Assembly: GCA_947184155.2 (NCBI GenBank)
Contig: CAMXCT020001866.1
Location: 62,001-126,000, forward strand
Length of the DNA: 64,000 bases
Origin: Cladocopium goreaui
Lineage: Eukaryota; Sar; Dinophyceae; Suessiales; Symbiodiniaceae
Reading direction: 5' to 3'
Shown here in pieces: positions 55,161 to 64,000 of this stretch (positions are counted from its first letter, which is position 1; every line of letters begins with the position of its first letter). The position numbers and the translations under genes were made by a program. A model generated the notes under the pieces. The model saw nothing but the letters and a program-made list of their open reading frames with translations, was not told the origin of the DNA and did not search any database.

Positions 55161-55896
55161 GTGAGGCCGGGGAAGCCAAGGCAAAATCAGGATATCAATA
55201 CGCCTCAGTGAAAAAATGAGGATCATCAATGATGATCATAAACAGATATATAATTGAATATAATAGATATATATATATTATATATAGATATATGTATATA
55301 TTATATAATAAAAATGGATAAATGAATATATATATATATATAAGTGTACTAAAGATTGGGTATCTGAGTTTGTATGCTTCCGATATGTGAAATATCTAGA
55401 ATCATCCCTAAACGTGTGTTATATCTAGAATCATCCCTAAACGTGTGTTTAAAATGAAGATATGGGTGGAATGATGTTTGATGAATTCATAATATTCATA
55501 TCTGGATTCTACTGTAATTTGTCTTAAATGAGCTGACCGCTTTGATGTGTTGGTAATCTGGATTGTGGTTTCAAACGTGTTTGATTTTCCGGTCTTTTGA
55601 CATGATGATCCCGATTGAGAGGTTTTTTTTGGGTGGTTCATTCATCACCAACCGGTGAATTGAGACCCATTTGAGGATAGGAACGGATACAAATGATGAT
55701 GCCCACTAGCAGTTGGAAACTGATGAGGGTGTTCTTGTTGGTGTTTTGTTTGTTTGTTACTCTTTACTGTATGATCATTTACGATCAGCCGTAAAAATAT
55801 ATTTTCCTGATCCTCATCCTATCTAATCCTCTCCATCAATAGTGCTGCCGAAACAACTGACACCATTTGAGTTGTTTTCTCATTGAGCACTGTCAG
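55161..55896. other. non-coding stretch with TA tract and a 35-base duplication
   Basis: TA-rich at 55245-55345. The block GTG.TATATCTAGAATCATCCCTAAACGTGTGTT occurs twice in tandem at about 55388-55450. Confidence 0.5.
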
Positions 55897-55957
55897 CAGG
55901 AACCTCTTGGTGAAAATCATCGAGAGATGTCCCAGTCGACAACGGGACACCTGGCAG
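55897..55957 (+). CDS. internal exon, basic, unknown gene
   Basis: Acceptor CTCATTGAGCACTGTCAG, donor CAG|GTCGGG. Frame RNLLVKIIERCPSRQRDTWQ. Confidence 0.5.
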
Positions 55958-56214
55958 GTCGGGTGGATGCAAAAACCCAGAGACTGTTGTCTTCAGCTAG
56001 CTACACAATGCTTATAGATATTGGTCATTATTGCTCAAGAAATTGTGAATAGATTCCTCGTGACTACAGATTCCCAGGTGGCCTGGCAGCTCAGGGTATC
56101 CTTGACATTCCTTGAACATCCTTGAACTCCTTGACTATGGGGTTCTACTAGGTTCAGTGAGGATCCTTCACATTGTTGAAATAGGTTGTCTCAAAATTGA
56201 GAATCCCAAAATCC

Positions 56215-56480
56215 CATGTAATTATATAATATATAAGTATATAATATATATATATAATATAAATGTATAGTATATAAATATATAATATATAAATATATAA
56301 TATATAAATATATAATATATAAATATATAATATATATAATATATATATATATATCAAGAACATATATTAATATATATATATTATTATATTATATTATATT
56401 ATATGATATTATATTATGTCATATCATATCATATCATATTATATTATATTATAAAATTATATTATATTATATCATTACCC
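56215..56480. repeat. long TA / ATATT microsatellite
   Basis: About 265 bases of TATAATATA and ATTATATT units, the longest simple AT tract in the window. Confidence 0.9.
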
Positions 56481-56558
56481 CCAACCATTTTGGGACGAAC
56501 CTAACTTCCAACATCGACCAACCATCCACCAACCAATAGAACCAGTCCGGGAGCGCAG

Positions 56559-56645
56559 CTGAAGCAATGCTGGCAGGTCTTGTGTTCCACGCTTCTCACC
56601 GGCGAAGTGGACAAGGGACAGGAATGGCTGTCGGGGACCAAGGGG
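56559..56645 (+). CDS. internal exon, unknown gene (29 codons)
   Basis: Acceptor GTCCGGGAGCGCAG. The frame LKQCWQVLCSTLLTGEV, then DKGQEWLSGTKG is GC3-rich. Donor GGG|GTCAGT. Confidence 0.6.
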
Positions 56646-57002
56646 GTCAGTGTCGGTCAGTGTGGCCAAGATGGTGAAAATATGTGAAAATGCAAGGGGG
56701 ATCTCAACTTGCTAAAAGATACGGACATCTCGAACCATTCCAACATCTTGGCTACTCTGTTCTTATTTCGGGTGTTTATCAAGGACGTGTGACCATGGTA
56801 TCAGCTGTGTGGTATACACCCTCTAGTTGTTCACATGGGTATAGGAATCTCCAGATCACCGTTAAAATCATCTACAATATACAATGCAACTTAGATTGGT
56901 GAAATATTGAGCCAGCTATGTTTTTGTTGTCTACCTTGACCATTGAAGTACGCATAGAAAAAAAGTATAGGTTGCAAGTTTTGGCCTCAACAGAGGTTTC
57001 AG

Positions 57003-57139
57003 GTCATTTTGGTTTCTTTCACAATGGCCCGACAAGGCTGGGCACCTGTGTCGTTCATCTCCCACAGCCGTCAGTTGGTAAGGTCCGACTTCACTGACGC
57101 GGTCCAGAAGAGTGGGGGCCGCCGGGTGTCGTTGTGCAG
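57003..57139 (+). CDS. internal exon, unknown gene (45 codons)
   Basis: Acceptor AACAGAGGTTTCAG|G. Frame VILVSFTMARQGWAPV, then SFISHSRQLVRSDFTDAV, then KSGGRRVSLC, donor AG|GTTTTC. An internal ATG at 57024 could be a start instead. GC3-rich from 57030. Confidence 0.55.
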
Positions 57140-57610
57140 GTTTTCGCGAGTGATTTGATTGGCTAGAAATTTTATGCTTACTGTATTATTCCCAATCTCG
57201 GTGACCTGTTAATACCTCATATATATATATACTTGCCTAGGAGACTGAATGATGAACGAGGGAAAATTGTTTTTCACTGGTAACGTGAAAATTAGTTTGG
57301 TTTATTTGAGTATGGGCATGGCATGGGTGAAACTATTTGGTACCTCCAGTCAACTTTTAGCCTTCAACAGGTCCAACAAATTTGCACCCCAATATCCATA
57401 TTATGTCAATTGCTGTAAGTTGCCTTGCCATCTTTTTTTCTTTATGCATAGAATCCCCATTTGATTCTGCTCCAATCCCACCCTTAACAAGCTCATCCCA
57501 CATTCCCACGGGTTGAGTCTGGTGGAATCCCCATTTTTGCCACCATGTTTGACTCTGGAATACCAGATAAAATCAGGGCTTGACCTGTTCGAAACTTGCC
57601 TTTTGCCCAG

Positions 57611-57668
57611 GTGCGGCCCAGAGGATCTTGGAGGAGCAACAAGCTGCCAAGGCGATCGAAGGGTCATG
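57611..57668 (+). CDS. internal exon, helical, unknown gene
   Basis: Acceptor CTTGCCTTTTGCCCAG|G. The frame AAQRILEEQQAAKAIEGS is strongly GC3-rich. Donor ATG|GTGGGT. Probably a coiled or amphipathic helix. Confidence 0.55.
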
Positions 57669-57947
57669 GTGGGTGAATGGTTGTCTCTATTTGTGTCTAT
57701 AACAATTCAAAAACTTGGTTTGGTGGGTAGGCCTGCAAGTCTAAGAGTAGTGGTTGTATTCTACATTTTGCAGATAGAGTTGGGTTAGATGTATACACTT
57801 CAAGGAATGAACTTGCTAATTTACAAGAACACTTGATATATCTCGGTAGTTTCTTCCGCTACCAGAATTGGATAAAAAAAAACTAGAGAACCGCCCTCCA
57901 TCCATGTTTCCTAGAAAGGTTAATCTGAAACCATCCCAATGTTTCAG

Positions 57948-58067
57948 GAAGCCCGCCAATCTGCAGCTACTGACAAATGGGCACCGCTCCCTCTACCCAG
58001 GCCTTCGGTTCGCAGAAGATCACCTTCGAGGATAGTCGGAACACACCCAGCTTCGGGGCAAGTCCAG
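57948..58067 (+). CDS. internal exon candidate, Arg/Ser/Pro-rich
   Basis: Acceptor CATCCCAATGTTTCAG|G, donor CAG|GTGTTG, phase 0 to 0. Frame EARQSATDKWAPLPLPR, then RRRSPSRIVGTHPASGQ. An overlapping frame reads KPANLQLLTNGHRSLYPG. Confidence 0.4.
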
Positions 58068-58352
58068 GTGTTGGAGATCTGCGAGTGGGGATGCTTTTGT
58101 CATGAACATAATATATAGTTGGTAGCTGCTGGTAGTTACACATTGTTCATTCCCTCTTTCATAGTGAAAGTCACAGGTGTGTGTAATCTAACCAATTAGT
58201 GAAAGTCACAAGTGTGTTTAATCTAACCAATGAATTCATGTAGGAACACATAAACTCAACTTTTGTTTGGTGTCTGTGTGTGTGCGTATGTGTCAAAATG
58301 GGTGGGCGCATGGGCGTTGTACCAGTTGAAGATCCTGTGTTTGCTTGTGCAG

Positions 58353-58514
58353 CACCAACCATCAAACATGAATTTGGATAATGTTCAAACAAGAGCTGTT
58401 GCAGACCCATGGTCGTTGTTGATTGTTTCCTATCGCAAGTGGGGGAACACTTCACGTCTGAAGAACTGCAGACCAACACGGCAGAAAATGTTCACTGACA
58501 CTCGACAAAAGTAC
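58353..58514 (+). CDS. internal exon, unknown gene (54 codons)
   Basis: Acceptor TGTGTTTGCTTGTGCAG. Frame HQPSNMNLDNVQTRAVAD, then PWSLLIVSYRKWGNTSR, then KMFTDTRQKY. Donor TAC|GTAGTT, or GTACGT four bases earlier. Only this frame is open. Confidence 0.6.
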
Positions 58515-58621
58515 GTAGTTATATTTCACATGTTGCTAATTACAGAATATTACAGCATGGTTTAATATGATTAGTATATCACAACATGATAACATGTTAC
58601 ATCATAACTTGTATACAGTAG

Positions 58622-58740
58622 GTCCCTTTGCTGCTTATTTGGGTTGCTGAACCCCACGTTGTTGCCAGCCATTTGTTTCTGCGGTTGTCACATATCTCCA
58701 AGGTCATCCGGAACGCGCATTGTGCACCTTCAACGCAGAG
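58622..58740 (+). CDS. internal exon, unknown gene
   Basis: Acceptor ACTTGTATACAGTAG|G, donor CAGAG|GTGAGA. Phase-0 frame VPLLLIWVAEPHVVASH, then LFLRLSHISKVIRNAH. It follows 58514 in phase. A second frame is open. Confidence 0.5.
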
Positions 58741-58983
58741 GTGAGAACGATTGGAGTTGTTTGGATCGTTTAGGACCTTTTCAGCCAACCTCAAACGGAA
58801 AAAACATGAAAAAACGATGGTGTCAATAAAAGCTTCAGTATGAATCCCATCCAGCCAATATTTTATAAGTTATGGCAGTTGTGGGTTGACTCACGGGTTC
58901 AAGATGTTTTTAACTCAGTTGAAACCTTCAAATCCTGCAATTGCAAGCGCAGCTTGAAGAATTCTAGCCTACAATTCTTCAAG

Positions 58984-59052
58984 CCGTTGCCCTTGCTGGC
59001 AATTGTCCAAACGCCTACTGGTTTGCCGGGAGCCGGGCCATGCCCTCAACAG
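58984..59052 (+). CDS. internal exon, unknown gene
   Basis: Acceptor CCTACAATTCTTCAAG, donor ACAG|GTCATG. Frame VALAGNCPNAYWFAGSR, then AMPST. Confidence 0.45.
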
Positions 59053-59345
59053 GTCATGGTGTTCAACCAGCGGCTGAGTGTCATACCCTCAGCCTGAAAT
59101 AACCTGAAACTGTCGTTTTTGGCAAAATGAGCTTGGATGATGAAACTTATCATTTCCATTTATTCTGCCATCTTGGTGACTCTGGCTGATTTATAAAGAT
59201 TAAAAGATTATAAAGACCTCACCCCAATGACCTTACTATGTATTTTTAAGGTTGGCGAAGTATTATTTATTCAGCTCAGATGACTGAATCAATGACCTGT
59301 GAATCCCCAGGGAGATTGGAATCTCCTGCCAATCTCCTCACTCAG

Positions 59346-59478
59346 GTCTCTCGAATCCAGCATGGATCGTTCTTGAACTTTGTGGTGACCAATAAGGCTG
59401 TCTTCCAACATGAGCTCGGAGCAGCCACTAGTGAACCTTTCAACTTGGACAGGATTCTGACGATGGAACCAAGAAATG
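59346..59478 (+). CDS. internal exon, unknown gene (44 codons)
   Basis: Acceptor CCAATCTCCTCACTCAG|G, donor AATG|GTATTT. Frame VSRIQHGSFLNFVVTNK, then AVFQHELGAATSEPFNLD. The exon might begin earlier at 59280 in the same frame. Confidence 0.55.
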
Positions 59479-59949
59479 GTATTTAGAGAAATTATACAAC
59501 TCACCAAGAAAAGGATTCAAATGATGTAGCCAACTGGAATCGGGAACATATTTTATAGAACTAGCCAAAGGGTTTGAACATGTTTGAACCATTTTGAACC
59601 AACAAACACCCCGGAGATTGAGTTAAGACGCGAGAAAAATGGATGGAGAGCATCAGCAAAAAGAACAATACACGGGTTGAGGGTGGCTCGGCCACTCAAA
59701 AGTAGTTGATGGGGGGCTTCCCCAATTTCTGAGAAGACTTTGCTGGAAAGATCAAGAACATAAATTACATCCAATTCATGTGTTGGTGAATTTTGCCGGT
59801 TACTACATCTGTAATTATTATCCAGACTTGTTTGCTGTTTGAATTAGCAATATGATGCAATATGATGCAATATCATCCTCCATAGGAAACATAGGATGGA
59901 AAATGAATGAACATGATGCATATTTGAAGCATTTTGAAGCACCAAGCAG

Positions 59950-60079
59950 GTTTGGAGGATTTTGGGGGCCTTCCTGGATCCAGGCGGTCCGCATCGTTGA
60001 CACCAGTGTGGTGGGATATCCTGCGGAAGATCCTGGGCAGATCAAGGACACCAAATGGGCGAAGTGGCCGGAGAAATGA
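59950..60079 (+). CDS. possible last exon, unknown gene
   Basis: Acceptor GAAGCACCAAGCAG|G. The frame FGGFWGPSWIQAVRIVD, then TSVVGYPAEDPGQIKD, then KWAKWPEK ends at TGA 60077-60079. About two thirds of third positions are G/C. A second open frame ends at donor GATAG|GTGCAT. Confidence 0.5.
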
Positions 60080-60223
60080 TAGGTGCATTGGGTCCCCATA
60101 AATTTCCAAATTCTGAGTCAACCAAGATGACTACCTAGATGACCTAGATCTACCTAGATTCCAGCCAGAATTTGCATTTTACCCTTTAAAAAAGTGTTGA
60201 AGTTCGTGATGAGTTACTTTCAG

Positions 60224-60292
60224 GCGAAACCGGCTGATAGGAAATGTAAGAAACAGTGTCGAGTGTTGATGGAAGACCCAAAAAATGGGATA
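60224..60292 (+). CDS. exon candidate, basic, unknown gene
   Basis: Acceptor GATGAGTTACTTTCAG|G, donor ATA|GTTTGC. Frame AKPADRKCKKQCRVLMED. Confidence 0.4.
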
Positions 60293-60564
60293 GTTTGCTT
60301 GGGTCTGGACCGAATCACTTGTCCGTCATTGTTGCTGGACATGTTTGTTTTGGCAAACAATGCGCAAAGTTGGGCAGGCAAATGTGAGCACTCCATTTTT
60401 ATCCCTTTTTCCCAGGAAAATCCCACGCAATGGGATATGTAATTCAAGGCAACTGCCGGGAAATAGGGCTTTGAGCTTTGGCTATCCAAATATGGTCCAT
60501 TTTCTCCCTACAAACATCTATAAACCAATTCTGTGGATTTCTTTGATATGATTCTTGGATGCAG

Positions 60565-60686
60565 CCATTTGTGATTGAAGGAAACGCGGAAAGGAAACCA
60601 ATCGAGATTATAGTGGATGGCAAAAGCCTTTCCAGCCAGCTTTGGTTGAAATGTTCCCGGTTAGATCCCAATTGTTGGTTGACCAG
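60565..60686 (+). CDS. internal exon candidate, unknown gene
   Basis: Acceptor TTCTTGGATGCAG. Frame PFVIEGNAERKPIEIIVD, then GKSLSSQLWLKCS. It ends at GTTAGA (60660) or GTCCTG (60687). Confidence 0.45.
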
Positions 60687-60787
60687 GTCCTGATGCTAAA
60701 ATCCTGTTTTTTCTTTCAGGCTGTATATAGATGTTTTTCTGCCAGTGAAATCCACAGTTTTCGGTGGAACCAACCAAAAAAAAACAG

Positions 60788-60895
60788 GACTGCGAGTGGA
60801 AGCTAAAGGATCTGGTGCGCATCACTCGAGGCTTCCTTCCGCAGGCGGGGATGGGGAGCTGTGCTTGGACCCAAGAATCGTGGAAGGAAGCCCGA
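60788..60895 (+). CDS. internal exon, unknown gene (36 codons)
   Basis: Acceptor AACCAAAAAAAAACAG|G, donor CGA|GTACTT, phase 0 to 0. The frame DCEWKLKDLVRITRGF, then LPQAGMGSCAWTQESWKEAR has about 70 percent G/C third positions. A longer frame from 60721 is open but poorly biased. Confidence 0.62.
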
Positions 60896-61658
60896 GTACT
60901 TACAGCTGTATGGGGTATTGAACCGGGTATTGGGCATGTTGATCAACAACTAGAGGGATACCAAGCACCTGGAATATAAGTTGGGTGTTTAAGCCAGTCT
61001 GGGATTTAGAGCAACAGGAATCCTGCAACGGAATCATGGGTTGTTTACGCTATTGCTCAACCAGTAAGTATCAATAAGTTGCATAGACTTCTTGGGTTTA
61101 AAATCATGGATTGCTGACAGATAGGGGTATACCAAGCGGGGGTCTAATGACCCAGAAAACTGATGAAGTGATGAAGACACGTTTTGTTGGTGTAAACATA
61201 TGACCTAAATGAGGTACCAGTGAGAACAGCGGAGCAACCCACACCTTTGGCAATTGTGTATTCAGTGTATTCATCCTGTGATATTACTTTGTTGTCAAGA
61301 TTGGTGACCCATGGCCATGTGAGGAACAGAAAACATCGTTCAGTATCTTTCAATTATATATTGATTGTGTGATAGTATGATTATGTGTTCCATCAGTTGG
61401 GGACATCCTTTTAATTAATGAAAGAGGGTTTATAATGACAGCTGTAAGAAATCTACATAAATACAGTAAACGGACCATGTTCATTGGCCAGTATGCGGGC
61501 AGCAATGGGCAGCAATGTTTTCAGTGGTTCACTCGTTTGTTTTCCCAGGCACGAAATGTTCCATTTTTCGGGAATGTTGTGTATATTAATTGATATTATT
61601 TGTCTATATTAATTGCTAGAATCATATATGCATTTTTCATTTATATAGATAACTGTAG

Positions 61659-61806
61659 AAGAGAAGATGACCTCAATGTCCAATCGTGCACCCTCTCATG
61701 GGCCTATCAAAGCAGGGGCCCCCTTTTCGCCTTCCAAGCTGCAAGGGCCTTTTCCTTGGTGTGCGGCGGCAGATTGAGGAAGAAGGCCTTCACCATGGGA
61801 CTCTGA
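61659..61806 (+). CDS. probable last exon, unknown gene (48 codons)
   Basis: The frame REDDLNVQSCTLSWAYQ, then RGPLFAFQAARAFSLVC, then RKKAFTMGL ends at TGA 61804-61806. About 74 percent of third positions are G/C. The acceptor is ATAACTGTAG at 61658 or GAGAAG at 61666. Confidence 0.55.
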
Positions 61807-62032
61807 GACTCTGAAGCTGTTGCTTACCCGGTTAGAAGAATGTCACGAAAAAAAGGAAGAAAAAACTCGACCCAAAGACTCTCTGGATATATATATATAT
61901 ACATATATATATATACAAATTTTCAAAACATGTCCAGATAATTGTAACTTCCTGCATATTTTAAATCCGTGCATTGAATTTGAGGTCCCCTTCCTCCCTT
62001 TGATCCGTGGCTTCCTTCTGGGCTGACCGCAG

Positions 62033-62107
62033 GTCGGGATGTGGAGGGCATCGTGGCAGTGGTGTTCCATCGTGCACGCGATCGCGATGCCGCCCTAGGA
62101 CAGCAGG
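62033..62107 (+). CDS. internal exon, first of a phase-linked trio
   Basis: Acceptor CTTCTGGGCTGACCGCAG|G. The frame RDVEGIVAVVFHRARDR, then DAALGQQ is GC3-rich. Donor CAGG|GTGATG, exit phase 1. Confidence 0.6.
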
Positions 62108-62299
62108 GTGATGGTGATCCAGCAGTTTGTCTTCTGGCCGGTTTGGCATCAGAAGAATGGGAAATAACTTATCCGAAATAGAAAATATATCAACAATGAT
62201 TGGGTCTTGTGTTTCCGGGACATATCCCTGAAAATCTTTATATAAAACGATTCTGGGATTACCCTACTGAAACAACCAGCGTGGAAGGTTCCCTGGCAG

Positions 62300-62367
62300 G
62301 AAAGCTCCAACACCTGAAGTTGTTGCCTGTGGATGACGATCGACTCTTGGACGAGGCGCCTCGCGGG
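62300..62367 (+). CDS. internal exon, second of a phase-linked trio
   Basis: Acceptor GTTCCCTGGCAG|G, entry phase matching 62107. The frame KLQHLKLLPVDDDRLLD, then EAPRG is GC3-rich. Donor GGG|GTTGAA, phase 0. Confidence 0.65.
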
Positions 62368-63336
62368 GTTGAATTTGATCAAAAAGAAAGTCTTTACCGA
62401 CAAAAAGGAGAGGTATTACCAAACTCCAAGTGGGAATTTGAACAGGCAAATGGAATTAAAGTACATAAGAATGGTGGTTTACCTTTGATAAACAATGTTG
62501 TTTTGCTGGAGAACATCCCCAACGCAAATAGATGATGTTCCTGATTGCCTGATTGCAACCTTTAGATCAATTACCAGAGGCTAGGGCAGCACAGAAAGGT
62601 CAAAACAGACTTACTACTGGGTGAATGTTGGTTGTCTTGGTACGGATCCACACCAAGCCATCTACCTTTAGGCTGAAGATAAATGAGACAAGGTAAGAAA
62701 ACGAGCCTTCGCAAAATGCGAAAGAAACATTAAAGAAGCTATATGAGAGACCTACCTGTCATAGGGAGAAGAAGATCCACGAATCATGGGGATGCAACCG
62801 ATAAAAAGTCCAGTTGTTTTGCAATATGTGTTGCTGTTCATAGCTACAAATAGGAAAATTACTAGTTGACACATGTTGCTGGTCAATTTCAGTGTTCGGT
62901 CGCATGATCCAAATCGCCGGGTACTCGTACGTACAACGAACTGGTATGGGTTCACATGGTATATGCATGTTCTTGTGTTCACCACTGTTCATGGAGATAT
63001 GTACCCAATTGCCCAATTGCTGCTCAGGGTAGGTTTGTGCACCCCGAATGACATGCAATTTTGACTGGTGATATGAACATAAGTTAAGAATGTGGGCAAT
63101 TGATCGATGTTAATGAGTTTAGATGGTGGCCGCCCCCAAACATCCCCAAACAAGGTAATATTTACAGAACAAAATCAGAAGGAAATCTGCCTGACAACCT
63201 GCTCACATCATCTTCTTGGTGATTTTAAACAGTATTTTCTTTTTGTCTAATTTGGAATGATGATCCCACTTTTATTAGGATTTTTCGGTTGGGTGGCTCA
63301 ATCACCAACAAATTCCTCTGTTTGCCCTGGTGGCAG

Positions 63337-63420
63337 GTTTTGTCTGCGGAAGTGAAGGATGACATCCTCCTGGCTGTGCATTCTCCACCTGAGGAGCCGG
63401 AGCTGACCACTGACAGTTGT
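63337..63420 (+). CDS. internal exon, third of a phase-linked trio
   Basis: Acceptor TTTGCCCTGGTGGCAG|G, phase 0, matching 62367. The frame VLSAEVKDDILLAVHSP, then PEEPELTTDSC is GC3-rich. Donor TGT|GTAAAG. The gene continues past the window. Acidic and Pro/Glu-rich, product unknown. Confidence 0.65.
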
Positions 63421-64000
63421 GTAAAGCCTTGGCATGAATGTCTTGACTATAAAATGCAAAATGCAGCGCCGCCACAGACGTATTGTTGCCAAATGTTGCC
63501 AATGAACTCAACAAGTTGTGAGCTTAAAAGATGTGTTTAGTGCAGTTCTGTCAACCCCGACTAGTGAGAGTCATAGTATACCCTCTTCTAGTTATGTGAT
63601 GCTGTGTGCGGGGTTACCCCCACCTTGCAAGTGGTGTCCAAACTAGATGTAGTCGCCTTTTGCATTAGTCATGGGGCTCGTGCGACGATTTGGAGAAGGA
63701 CCAAGAACGCGAAATTGCATATCCAGTTCCAAAACCGGTTTCGGTTTTTCAATGCCTTGGATTGGTCAACAACAACAAAAATGGCCTGTAGAAATTTTGA
63801 TGATAATCGAATGTCATCTGGTTGGTGGTTTCGAGTTCTCGCGGCTTTTCCATTCGCACAAATGAGAGGATTTGCACTAATTGACTTTCATACGTTTGGT
63901 CGTTGGGTGGCAAAAAGACACCAACCATCATGGTATAACATGGATGGTTCTAATATGTGCTAATTCGTAGGTTTAACAATAGTATCATACCCAATATACA

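Noticed and set aside
1-64000. tRNA, rRNA or snRNA genes
   Set aside because: I looked for A/B-box and clover-leaf patterns and rRNA core sequences by eye and found none. A tRNAscan or Infernal run would be decisive.

Overview
The window looks like nuclear DNA of a dinoflagellate, most likely a Symbiodiniaceae-type coral symbiont. This is inferred from style, not from a species match. No long bacterial-type genes or operons are present. Short GC-rich coding islands of about 35-180 bases are separated by roughly 200-1500 bases of AT-rich sequence. Most islands are bounded by AG|G-type acceptors after a pyrimidine run and by GT donors, with at least one probable GC donor. TA-rich microsatellites and low-complexity tandem arrays are abundant. 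Every island I trust reads on the plus strand, which fits the one-directional gene arrays known in dinoflagellates. Exon ends are estimates made by eye from splice consensus, open frame, codon third-position GC and, where possible, intron phase. Many exons are open in more than one frame.

Layout: 1-17.7 kb holds scattered exons ending in a possible last exon (17527-17655). It also holds two copies of a composite repeat (3838-4910 and 11250-12054), a 20-bp satellite (about 10200-10880), a triple ~118-bp repeat (7795-8150) and a GGAA tract. From 17.4 to 18.1 kb there is a cluster of small hairpins. From 19.2 to 33.5 kb there is a dense run of about 35 short exons with several phase-matched pairs, of unknown function. 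From 34.2 to 39.3 kb lies the only region I can assign to a family. Three phase-compatible exons encode a BTB/POZ domain of the potassium-channel-tetramerisation (KCTD, K_tetra) type, and a long terminal exon ends at 39300. From 39.7 to 63.4 kb there are further unassigned exon clusters, with plausible last exons near 44.5, 46.0, 60.1 and 61.8 kb.

I cannot say how many genes there are, because start codons, spliced-leader sites and polyadenylation sites are not visible. Apart from the BTB gene I recognise no product, and I found no RNA genes, CRISPR array or intact transposase. The most interesting structures are the paired composite repeats, which share both ends including a terminal palindrome. 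Next are the BTB gene, with a possible cassette exon inside its first conserved strand, and the hairpin cluster at 17.4-18.1 kb.
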